Shown one piece after another: positions 41,614 through 48,755 of a DNA stretch of 64,000 nucleotides (position 1 is the first letter of the stretch; each line of letters starts with the position of its first letter). Both the position numbers and the translations under genes were made by a program. The notes under the pieces are model-generated. The model had not been told where the DNA came from, did no database searches, and was given only the letters and a program-made list of their open reading frames with translations. The stretch is from Actinomycetes bacterium (GTDB lineage: Bacteria; Actinomycetota; Acidimicrobiia; Acidimicrobiales; Microtrichaceae): NCBI GenBank assembly GCA_024222295.1, contig JAAEPF010000034.1, forward strand, positions 248,001-312,000, in the 5' to 3' direction.

Positions 41614-42936
41614 CTACTGGGTGTCGACCTGCTCGAGCTCGTCACCGCTGACGTCGAAACAGGTGAAGATCGAATCCTGTTCCGTGGGCGTCATCTTGCC
41701 GTCGACGATCTCGAGGTAGGTGGAGCAGTTGATCGGGTTGCGTTGCCAGTGGCCGTACTCCGCCCAGTTCGTGCCCGGCAGCATCCCCTCGGCGTTCTGG
41801 TCCTCGAGTGAGTTGATGGCGTCGATGACCTTCTGGCGAGTGAATTCGGGCCCTGCCTCGCGTAGCCCCTCGACGAAGGCGGCGGCGTTGAGCCAGCCCA
41901 CCATCGAGTTCTCCGTTCGCTCGCCCCCCGTCGAGTCGATCCACTCCTCATAGAGGTCGAGGCCTTCGGGGCGAAGGTCATCCGGAGCCTCCAGGGGCGA
42001 GAAGCCGATGATCACGTATGACCCCTCGAACAGGTCGCCGAACTCCTCGAAGAACTCCTGGTTGTAGGCGTTGGGCAGCAGCTGGATCGCGTCGAGGCCC
42101 TGCTTCTTCATCTCCTTGGCGAGCGTGACGATGGCGTTGTTGTCCATGCACGTCGCCACCATGTCGACGCCGGCTTCGGCCATCTTCTGCACCTGCACCG
42201 ACAGGTCGGTGGTGCCATACGCCAACGAGGCGTCGCTGAACACCACTTCGGCGCCCGCCGGGGCGCCCCACTTCTCGATCGACTTGCCCCATCCGTCGAG
42301 GCAGGTTGACGACTGGGGCACGTTGTAGGCGAGGAGCCCGACCTTGCTGCGGTCGGCCCGCTCCGCGATGTAGGGCGGGTACGGCTGGGCGCAGCCGAGG
42401 CACAGGAATGACCCCGCCTGGCCGAACAGATTGAGCTTCTGGTCGTCCTGCGTGCCCTGCCACTCAGGGTTGATGGTCCAGCCGAAGGTGGGGATCCCGG
42501 CCTCGACGAGGGTGTCGGCGCCCGTGAAGAGCAAGGTGGCCACCGGGATCACCGCGAAGGCCTCGTCGGAGTCCACCACCCCCTTGGCCTCCGCGGTGTT
42601 GTTCGCGACCTTGTCGTCGCGAACGTCGGCCAGCACGAGCTGTCGGCCGTGCACTCCGCCGGCGTCGTTGACCATCGCGAAGTAGGCGTTGACGCCGTCG
42701 GCCGCGCTCGCGTAGTTGGCGCCGAGCGGATTGGTGGCCGACACGATGCCGGTCACGCGGATCTCCTCGTCGCTGACTCCGGGTGCGTTCACCGCGACGT
42801 TCCCGGTGCCGGAATCGGTCGTCGACCCGGAGTTGCCCGATGTCGTGCCATTGCCGGCGCCGCTGCCCTCGGAGTTGCCGCATGCGGCTGCCAGCAATGT
42901 GGTGGCTGCCAGGGTCACGATCCAGCGAGCTCTCAT
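41614..42936 (-). CDS. HAAT-type solute-binding lipoprotein
   Basis: A 440-residue LivK-like periplasmic-binding protein. Lipobox LLAAACGN at residue ~19 predicts lipid anchoring, followed by a Gly/Ser/Thr-rich linker. The mature domain starts APGVSDEEIRVTGIVSATNPLGANYASAADGVNAYFAMVNDAGGVHGRQL, typical of type I (Leu/Ile/Val) binding proteins. The bound molecule cannot be deduced; in this setting a carboxylate or ketone precursor is plausible. Upstream on the same strand is a 16-bp-stem hairpin and operator 9, so expression is under the TetR regulator. GGGGGAAAG precedes the ATG. Confidence 0.95.
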   Translation of the reverse strand: MRARWIVTLAATTLLAAACGNSEGSGAGNGTTSGNSGSTTDSGTGNVAVNAPGVSDEEIRVTGIVSATNPLGANYASAADGVNAYFAMVNDAGGVHGRQLVLADVRDDKVANNTAEAKGVVDSDEAFAVIPVATLLFTGADTLVEAGIPTFGWTINPEWQGTQDDQKLNLFGQAGSFLCLGCAQPYPPYIAERADRSKVGLLAYNVPQSSTCLDGWGKSIEKWGAPAGAEVVFSDASLAYGTTDLSVQVQKMAEAGVDMVATCMDNNAIVTLAKEMKKQGLDAIQLLPNAYNQEFFEEFGDLFEGSYVIIGFSPLEAPDDLRPEGLDLYEEWIDSTGGERTENSMVGWLNAAAFVEGLREAGPEFTRQKVIDAINSLEDQNAEGMLPGTNWAEYGHWQRNPINCSTYLEIVDGKMTPTEQDSIFTCFDVSGDELEQVDTQ

Positions 42937-42953
42937 CTTTCCCCCGTATTGAC

Positions 42954-42987
42954 CGGACGGGTGCGCAGGAGCCTGCGCACCCGTCCG
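42954..42987 (-). promoter_or_regulatory. Perfect 16-bp-stem hairpin in the 5' leader of the importer operon
   Basis: CGGACGGGTGCGCAGG (42954-42969) and CCTGCGCACCCGTCCG (42972-42987) are exact reverse complements around a 2-nt AG centre. It ends 17 bp before the binding-protein ATG, between operator 9 and the ribosome-binding site. In RNA this is a very stable stem. No U-tract follows, so a leader or stability element is more likely than a TetR-gene terminator, though both directions are possible. Confidence 0.7.
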
Positions 42988-43000
42988 CCCCCGATTGCCT

Positions 43001-43020
43001 AACTGACACTAGCGTCAGTT
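43001..43020 (-). promoter_or_regulatory. Operator 9 in front of the importer operon
   Basis: AACTGACACTAGCGTCAGTT is a 20-bp near-perfect dyad (18 of 20 positions symmetric), the longest of the ten copies. It lies between the 3' end of the TetR gene (43064) and the hairpin, about 65 bp upstream of the binding-protein start. A -10 is expected just 3' of it on the minus strand (TTAGGCAAT), but the match is imperfect. Confidence 0.72.
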
Positions 43021-43063
43021 CGGCGGCCGGGTGGAGGAAAGGCTGTGCCCCTTCCGGGTGTCG

Positions 43064-43720
43064 TCAGTGTCCGGGACCGAAGTAGGCATCGAGAGCGATC
43101 GAGGCGAGCACCTGCACCAGTCGCTCGCTGTCGTCACGGAGCTGGTCGGTGGCCAGGAAGTAGTTGACGCGTTCGACCATGGCGACCACGACCAGCGACG
43201 CGACCTCCGGGTCGAGCTTTCGGCTCTTGCGGACCTTCACCTTGGTCGACAGCTCGCTTGCGATCCGGCCGAGCAGGTCGGGTACTCCGGGGCCATCTGC
43301 ATCACTCGGTGCCTCTGCATCTGTCCAGGACCGGATAAGCGGCCCGTACCCGCGGTACAGCTCCACGAACGACACGAGCCAGGCCTCCAGCGCGGCCCTG
43401 CCCTCGGCATCGTCGCGGATCGTAGGCAGGCCGTCCGTGAGTTGGTGGAACTCCTCGGCGACCTCTGCCACCAACTCGTCGAACAGCTCCTCCTTGGAGG
43501 AGAAGTACAGGTAGAAGGTGCCGTGCGAGGTCTTTGCCCGCTTCACGATGTCGTCGACCCGCGTGGCGTGGAATCCCCGCTTGGAGAACGACCTGACTCC
43601 TGCAGCCATCAACCGGGCCCGCGTGGCACGGCCGCGTGCGCGCCGCGGCTCGCCCTGCGCGTCGTCGCCGGATCCGCCGGATTTCGTCCGTGCGGCGGTG
43701 CCGCTGGTGCTGGTGGCCAT
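43064..43720 (-). CDS. TetR-family transcriptional regulator, proposed master repressor
   Basis: A 218-residue TetR protein. After a ~28-residue low-complexity N-terminus, the HTH runs from RARLMAAGVRSFSKRGFHATRVDDIVKRAKTSHGTFYLYFSSKEELFDELV (recognition helix around SHGTFYLYF), followed by an all-helical ligand domain (RDDAEGRAALEAWLVSFVELYRGYGP). TetR repressors commonly respond to acyl-CoA or small hydrophobic ligands. The gene is flanked by operators 9 and 10, divergent from an acyl-CoA ligase and upstream of the importer operon; operators of the same sequence precede eight more catabolic units. Autoregulation and regulon control are inferred. Confidence 0.88.
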   Translation of the reverse strand: MATSTSGTAARTKSGGSGDDAQGEPRRARGRATRARLMAAGVRSFSKRGFHATRVDDIVKRAKTSHGTFYLYFSSKEELFDELVAEVAEEFHQLTDGLPTIRDDAEGRAALEAWLVSFVELYRGYGPLIRSWTDAEAPSDADGPGVPDLLGRIASELSTKVKVRKSRKLDPEVASLVVVAMVERVNYFLATDQLRDDSERLVQVLASIALDAYFGPGH

Positions 43721-43730
43721 GGCTGGCCCG

Positions 43731-43773
43731 AGGCTAGCTGCCCGGGTCGGCTGACGCTGGTGTCAGTTAGGAT
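43731..43773. promoter_or_regulatory. Operator 10 in the TetR/acyl-CoA ligase divergent promoter
   Basis: CTGACGCTGGTGTCAG (43751-43766). Rightward, TAGGAT (43768-43773) lies one base beyond and 7 nt before GTG 43781. Leftward, TAGCCT (43736-43731, minus strand) lies 10 nt before the TetR ATG. One operator could thus repress both directions. Confidence 0.72.
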
Positions 43774-43780
43774 GCGCGCC

Positions 43781-45625
43781 GTGGCGACCACGAGTGCAGG
43801 ACAGGCCGACGCGCAGCAGGGTGGTTCCGCCTCTGCGCCTCCACCCGGCCGCGCCCCCATGCCTGCCGATGATGCGGCGGATCTGCTCCGGCGCAACGCT
43901 GCTGACCCCCAGCTGTCCTCGCGGGCAGCGATCCGTTTCGGGGACCTGCGCTGGACACATGCCGAGTACTTCGAGCAGTGCTGCCGGGTGGCATCCCTGC
44001 TGGCCGCAACACCGAGGATCGAGCGCGGTGTGCATGAAGTTCCCGAGGCGGAGCGCCCGGTCCATGTCGGCGTGCTGCTGGATAACACACCGGAGTACCT
44101 GTTCCTGCTGGGTGGGGCCGCCCTCGCCGGTGCAACCGTCGTGGGCCTGAACCACACACGCTCGGGGTCTCAGCTGTGGAGGGACCTGACCCATACCGAT
44201 GTCGACCTGCTCGTCACCGAGACGCGGCACGCGTCGCGGTTGGCCGGGGCCGTGGCAACCCGCGACGAAGCAGACCCGGTGCCTCCCGTGCTGGTGAGCA
44301 CGACCTACGACGAGGGGCCGTCACCCGAACCGGGCGTGTCGGTCACAGCGGGCGCAGCGGACCTGGGTGAAGCGCTGGCAGCACACCCGGCCACCGACCC
44401 GGGTCTGCGGCCCGGTGCCGACACCAGATGGGCGCTCGTGTTCACCTCCGGCACCTCCTCTGACCCCAAGGCCGTGATCTGTTCGCAGCGGAGACTGCTG
44501 GTCACCGGCAACCGCATGCGGATGATGCTGGAGCTCGGTGCCGACGACGTCGGGTACGTCTGCATGCCTCTGTTTCACTCCAACGCCCTGATGGTCGGCT
44601 GGGCGCCATCGCTGGTCGCGGGCGCGTCCGTGGCCCTGGCCCGGCGGTTCTCCGCCTCCGGTTGGTTGGCAGACGTGAGGCGCTACGGAGCCACGTGGTT
44701 CAACTACACGGGCAAGCCGCTCAGCTACCTGCTCGCGACACCCGAGAAGCCCGACGACACCGACAACACTCTGCGGGTGGCGTTCGGCAACGAGGGGTCG
44801 CCGCGGGTACTGGAGGAATTCGCCCGGCGCTTCGACATCAGGATCATCGATGCATTCGGGTCTACCGAGGGCGCAATAGCGGTCAGTCGCGACGCGCCAC
44901 AGCGCCGTGGTGCCATGGGGGTGGCGGGTGACACCGTGTTGGTGGTGGATGAGGATGGCGTGCCCTGTCCACCAGCCGAGTACGACCGCGACGGGCACCT
45001 CTCGAATGCCGACAGGTGCGTGGGTGAGATCGTCAACACCGCAGGTGCCGGACCGTTCGAGGGCTACTACAACAACCCGGAGGCGACGTCCTCGGCCCTC
45101 CGCAACGGTTGGTACTGGTCCGGCGACCTCGGCTACCTGGATGCCGACCGCTACCTGTTCTTCGCGGGTCGCACCGCCGACTGGATCCGGGTGGACGGTG
45201 AGAACTTCCCGGCCGGGCCCATCGATGAGGCGCTCCTGGCCCACCCGGACGTCGTGGCCGCTGCTGCATACGGGGTGCCCGACGCCGATGCCGGCGACCA
45301 GGTGATGGCGGCGCTGGTGATGCGCGAGGGTTGCCGACTCGACCCGGCCGCGTTCGCTGACTGGCTGGACGCTCAGCCGGACCTGCCTCCGAAGTGGAGG
45401 CCGCGCTACCTGCGGGTCGCTGCCGAGCTGCCGAACACAGGCACCAACAAGGTGGTGAAGCGAACGCTCGTGCACCAGAAGTACCGTCCCGACCGGTGCG
45501 ACGACGACCCGTTGTTCGTGCGCGAGCGGGGCGAAGCCGTCTTCTCGCCACTGTCGGAGCAGCGCGTCGCCGCCATCGCGGAAGCGCTCATCGATGCCGG
45601 GCGAGAGCGGTTCTGGGACCTGTGA
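43781..45625 (+). CDS. AMP-dependent acyl-CoA synthetase
   Basis: A 614-residue FadD-like ligase. The P-loop appears as VFTSGTSSDPKAVICSQ (Gly after PK replaced by Ala). Other motifs are AFGSTEGAIAVSRD, the hinge WYWSGDLGYLDADRYLFFAGRTADWIRVDGE and the C-terminal catalytic Lys in NTGTNKVVKRTL. It activates a carboxylate to its CoA ester. The start is either GTG 43781, supported by TAGGAT 7 nt upstream (leaderless), or ATG 43772, three codons earlier. Divergent from the TetR gene across operator 10 and followed 37 bp later by an acyl-CoA dehydrogenase. Confidence 0.9.
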   Translation: MATTSAGQADAQQGGSASAPPPGRAPMPADDAADLLRRNAADPQLSSRAAIRFGDLRWTHAEYFEQCCRVASLLAATPRIERGVHEVPEAERPVHVGVLLDNTPEYLFLLGGAALAGATVVGLNHTRSGSQLWRDLTHTDVDLLVTETRHASRLAGAVATRDEADPVPPVLVSTTYDEGPSPEPGVSVTAGAADLGEALAAHPATDPGLRPGADTRWALVFTSGTSSDPKAVICSQRRLLVTGNRMRMMLELGADDVGYVCMPLFHSNALMVGWAPSLVAGASVALARRFSASGWLADVRRYGATWFNYTGKPLSYLLATPEKPDDTDNTLRVAFGNEGSPRVLEEFARRFDIRIIDAFGSTEGAIAVSRDAPQRRGAMGVAGDTVLVVDEDGVPCPPAEYDRDGHLSNADRCVGEIVNTAGAGPFEGYYNNPEATSSALRNGWYWSGDLGYLDADRYLFFAGRTADWIRVDGENFPAGPIDEALLAHPDVVAAAAYGVPDADAGDQVMAALVMREGCRLDPAAFADWLDAQPDLPPKWRPRYLRVAAELPNTGTNKVVKRTLVHQKYRPDRCDDDPLFVRERGEAVFSPLSEQRVAAIAEALIDAGRERFWDL

Positions 45626-45662
45626 TGCCCGCTGCCCCCAGCCGACACTCCCCGGGGCACCG

Positions 45663-46811
45663 GTGGACCTGAGCTTCAGCGACGACGAGAAGGCCTTCGC
45701 TGCGACCGCGCGCGAGTGGTTGGCCGCCAACCTCGGTGATGTCCCTGCCTTTTCGGACCTCGAGGAGGAAATCAGCTGGGGTCGCGACTGGCAGGCGCGG
45801 ATGGCCGCGGACCATTGGGTCGGGATCTATTGGCCCGAGGCCTACGGCGGCCGCGGTGCGTCGCCTGTGCAGGTTGCCCTGTTCAATATGGAGTACGCCC
45901 GTGCCGGAGCACCGCAGCCCGTGAACCGGGTGGGGATCAATCTCGCGGGCCCCACGCTCCTGGCGCACGGCACCGAGGAGCAGAAGCAGCGCTGGCTGCC
46001 GAGCATCCTCGACGCGTCGGAGATCTGGTGCCAGCTGTTCTCCGAACCGGATGCCGGCTCCGACCTGGCGTCGCTGCGCACGCGTGCCGAGCCCGCAACC
46101 GACTCCGAGGGCAATCCGGGGTGGCTGCTTTCGGGCCAGAAGGTGTGGACCAGCTATGCGACCTTCTCGCGTTGGGGCATCTGTCTCGCGAGGACGGACG
46201 CGGAGGCGCCCAAGCACCGGGGAATCTCGTACCTGGTTGTGGACATGGATGCGCCGGGCGTGGAGATCCGGCCACTGCGCCAGATCACCGGCGAGTCGGA
46301 GTTCAACGAGGTGTTCCTCGACGAGGTGTGGGTTCCCGCCGCCAGCCTCGTGGGTGGGCTCAACGATGGCTGGGCGGTGGCGAACACCACCCTGGCGCAT
46401 GAGCGCGGCACCAACTTCCCTTTCAAGGAGCAGGTTGTCCACGAGGTGTTCCTGTCACGTCTGCTGGCCGAAGCAGATGCCAATGGCCTCCTGGACGCCC
46501 CCGAGGTGACCGACCGACTGGTCGATGCCCGCGTTGAGCTGTCCCTGTTGCGACTGCACAACTGGCGCACGCTGACCGCGCTCTCGAAGGGGGCCGAGCC
46601 CGGCCCGGAGTCCAGCTGGATCAAGCTCACGTGGACCGACATGACCCAGAACCTCTCTGCAGCGGCGCTGGAGGTTCTCGGTGACGACTCGTCGCTGTGG
46701 GGAGAGTGGCAGCGCCAGTGGCTGTGGTCCAGGGCGGCACCGATCGCGGGGGGAACCTCTGAGATCCAGCGCACCATCATCGGTGAGCGGATACTCGGAC
46801 TGCCGCGCTGA
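45663..46811 (+). CDS. Acyl-CoA dehydrogenase
   Basis: A 382-residue acyl-CoA dehydrogenase starting DLSFSDDEKAFAATAREWLAANLG. The FAD motif reads LFSEPDAGSDLASLRT, the strand QKVWTSYATFSRW, the beta-domain RQITGESEFNEVFLDEVWVP, and the C-terminal helices end GGTSEIQRTIIGERILGLPR. Closest in style to the FadE-type enzymes paired with ligases in sterol and branched-acid catabolism. GTG 45663 is inferred from the family's usual N-terminus; the longer frame from 45594 overlaps the ligase stop. Second gene of the operon from operator 10. Confidence 0.92.
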   Translation: MDLSFSDDEKAFAATAREWLAANLGDVPAFSDLEEEISWGRDWQARMAADHWVGIYWPEAYGGRGASPVQVALFNMEYARAGAPQPVNRVGINLAGPTLLAHGTEEQKQRWLPSILDASEIWCQLFSEPDAGSDLASLRTRAEPATDSEGNPGWLLSGQKVWTSYATFSRWGICLARTDAEAPKHRGISYLVVDMDAPGVEIRPLRQITGESEFNEVFLDEVWVPAASLVGGLNDGWAVANTTLAHERGTNFPFKEQVVHEVFLSRLLAEADANGLLDAPEVTDRLVDARVELSLLRLHNWRTLTALSKGAEPGPESSWIKLTWTDMTQNLSAAALEVLGDDSSLWGEWQRQWLWSRAAPIAGGTSEIQRTIIGERILGLPR

Positions 46812-46851
46812 CGGTGGGTCCGCTACCTGATGGTGTGGGCCGCGGGCCGGG

Positions 46852-46857
46852 TATGGT
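46852..46857 (+). promoter_or_regulatory. -10-like TATGGT, leaderless promoter
   Basis: TATGGT, then 8 nt, then GTG 46866. The spacing supports GTG 46866 rather than ATG 46830 as the start of the following gene. Confidence 0.45.
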
Positions 46858-46865
46858 CGCGCGCC

Positions 46866-47756
46866 GTGCCGGCCGCCATCCTCGCCCAGGACGACTTGAC
46901 GAACCACGTCGCCGTCGACGTGGTTCTGGCGATCACAGTCGGATTCGTGATCGCGGCCCTTGCCCGGGTGCTGGTGCCCCGGGTGCGGTCCATCAGCTGG
47001 CCCACCTCGGCGCTGCTGGGGGCCCTCGCCGGATCAGTGTCGTTCGGCCTTGCCAGCTTCCTCGGCAGGGATCCGACGTGGCCGGCGATGGTCCTTGCGC
47101 TGGCCCTCACGATCGTCCTGCTGCTCGCGGCCACGATGGTCGAGTCGCGGATGCGGCCCGCGGTGGCCGTGCACACGACGCCCACGGTGGAACTGCTGCG
47201 GCTGGGCGAGTCGGGGGTGGTCGAATTCAAGTCGACCGCGCGCCGGAACCTGCACTCCATGGAACGTGACCCGAAGATCGAGGGCGCGATCGCCAAGACG
47301 GTCTGCGGCTTTCTCAATGGCCGTGGCGGCACCCTGGTCGTGGGCGTCGATGACCACGGGGTTCCCCTCGGCCTCGACGCAGACATGGAGCTGATGAAGA
47401 CGCCTGACATCGACAGCTACCAGCTGTTCCTGCGGGACCTGCTCTCCGCCACGCTCGGTGTCCCTGCGGCGTCCGGAGTGCGTGTGCGATTCGACGAGGT
47501 CGGGTCCGGTGAAGGCGACGCGCCACAGACCGCCGGCGTTGCGGGCAGCGACCCCACACGCCTGGTGTGTCGTGTGGACGTCGTCCCGTCACCCGACCCG
47601 GTGTTCCTCACTCCTGCCAAACAAAAGGGCGAGGGCCAGCGGGAACCCGAGTTCTGGGTTCGGGCCGGCAACGGCACCCGGCGGCTGCGAATCGATGAAC
47701 TGCTCGACTACAACCGTCGCCGCTGGGGGACCTGGACTTCGCGATTCGGCAACTGA
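46866..47756 (+). CDS. Membrane-anchored AlbA_2/Schlafen-domain protein
   Basis: A 296-residue protein with two N-terminal transmembrane helices (VDVVLAITVGFVIAALARVLV; SALLGALAGSVSFGLASFLG, then VLALALTIVLLLAATM). They are followed by an AlbA_2 (Schlafen/DNA-binding) domain: GESGVVEFKSTARRN...EGAIAKTVCGFLNGRGGTLVVGVDDHGVPLGL. This domain is known in Schlafen-like proteins and in prokaryotic putative transcription regulators or nucleases. Coupling it to a membrane anchor is unusual. GTG 46866 follows a -10-like TATGGT, so the ATG at 46830 is less likely. It is a single gene between two operons. Confidence 0.72.
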   Translation: MPAAILAQDDLTNHVAVDVVLAITVGFVIAALARVLVPRVRSISWPTSALLGALAGSVSFGLASFLGRDPTWPAMVLALALTIVLLLAATMVESRMRPAVAVHTTPTVELLRLGESGVVEFKSTARRNLHSMERDPKIEGAIAKTVCGFLNGRGGTLVVGVDDHGVPLGLDADMELMKTPDIDSYQLFLRDLLSATLGVPAASGVRVRFDEVGSGEGDAPQTAGVAGSDPTRLVCRVDVVPSPDPVFLTPAKQKGEGQREPEFWVRAGNGTRRLRIDELLDYNRRRWGTWTSRFGN

Positions 47757-47771
47757 GGGGCCTGCCGCGTG

Positions 47772-48674
47772 TCAGTCGCCGATGTGCTTCCAGATGAACC
47801 GGGCCATCGCCTCGATGCTGGCATCTGACTCCGGCACGACCTCGGGCGGGAAGATCTGGAAGTCGTGTGTGAGCTCGGGCCAGACGGTCAGCGACACGTC
47901 GATCCGGCTGCGCCGGGCCAGAGCCGCGAGTGCCGTTGAATCGTCCAACAGCACCTCCTGGTCGCCGACCTCGATGCACAGTGGTGGCAGTCCCGCGAGG
48001 TCGTCGGCGAAGACCGGTGAGACCCGTGGGTCGCGCGGATCACAGCCCGCCAGGTAGGCATCCGCCATCTGGTCGAGGTCTTCCCTCACGAGGAGTGGGT
48101 CGAGCCCGTCGAGCCGGTCGTGGCTGTCGGCGCTCTGGGTCAGGTCCGCCCACGGGGAGATCAGGGCGGCCGCCGCCGGCACGGGCCCTCCGGCATCACG
48201 CAGCGCCATCAACGTGGCCACAGCAAGGCCTCCACCCGCTGAGTCGCCCGTCAGCGCAGTGTGCTCCGGACCGGGCCGCATTGACAGCAACTCAGAGGTC
48301 GCTGCGAGCGCGTCATCCAGGGCTGCGGGAAAGGGATGCTCCGGCGCCAGGCGGTAGTCGGGGACCGCGACGCGGGCCTGGGCTGCGATGGCGAGCCGGC
48401 CTGCGAAGCCGCGGTGGGTGTCATGGCCACCCATGCAGTACCCGCCGCCGTGGAGATGCAGCACGGTGGGTGCGTCATCGCCGAGGCCGACGGGTGCAAC
48501 CCACTCGGTCGGTCGTCCACCCAGCTCACCGGTCGTCACCGTGGTGCCCTCGGGCGCAGGGGAGTTCGCGGCCGAGGCATCCATTGCGGCACGCCGTTCC
48601 AGGATGGTGCCGCCGGTCAGGCCCGAATCGGCGAGCATCTCCCTCAAGAGCTTCACACCCGGGTGTTGCGACAC
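47772..48674 (-). CDS. Alpha/beta-hydrolase (hormone-sensitive-lipase family esterase)
   Basis: A 300-residue HSL-type esterase with the oxyanion motif LHLHGGGYCMGG, nucleophile Ser in TGDSAGGGLAV (near residue 155), acid in EVGDQEVLLDD, and His in LTHDFQIF. It hydrolyses short to medium acyl esters. It is divergent from a Baeyer-Villiger monooxygenase and shares a 17-bp-arm dyad. Oxidation of a ketone to an ester followed by hydrolysis is therefore the obvious functional link. GTG 48674 is preceded by AGGAGGG. No signal peptide visible, so cytosolic. Confidence 0.9.
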   Translation of the reverse strand: MSQHPGVKLLREMLADSGLTGGTILERRAAMDASAANSPAPEGTTVTTGELGGRPTEWVAPVGLGDDAPTVLHLHGGGYCMGGHDTHRGFAGRLAIAAQARVAVPDYRLAPEHPFPAALDDALAATSELLSMRPGPEHTALTGDSAGGGLAVATLMALRDAGGPVPAAAALISPWADLTQSADSHDRLDGLDPLLVREDLDQMADAYLAGCDPRDPRVSPVFADDLAGLPPLCIEVGDQEVLLDDSTALAALARRSRIDVSLTVWPELTHDFQIFPPEVVPESDASIEAMARFIWKHIGD

Positions 48675-48698
48675 GTTGTCCCTCCTGTCGAGCCGTTA

Positions 48699-48739
48699 TG
48701 TTCGAGCTGAATCACACTATCGGTGATCCAGCTCGAACA
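48699..48739. promoter_or_regulatory. 17-bp-arm inverted repeat between esterase and BVMO genes
   Basis: TGTTCGAGCTGAATCAC (48699-48715) and GTGATCCAGCTCGAACA (48723-48739) are reverse complements with one mismatch, separated by 7 bp (ACTATCG). The symmetric placement between divergent genes points to an operator for a dimeric regulator. It does not resemble the CTGACRCNNGYGTCAG sites. Confidence 0.7.
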
Positions 48740-48755
48740 TTCCGGGGGCGAAGCA

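Noticed and set aside
47763-47776. TGCCGCGTGTCAG near the stop of the esterase gene
   Set aside because: Only one half matches, and it lies at the 3' end of two convergent genes.
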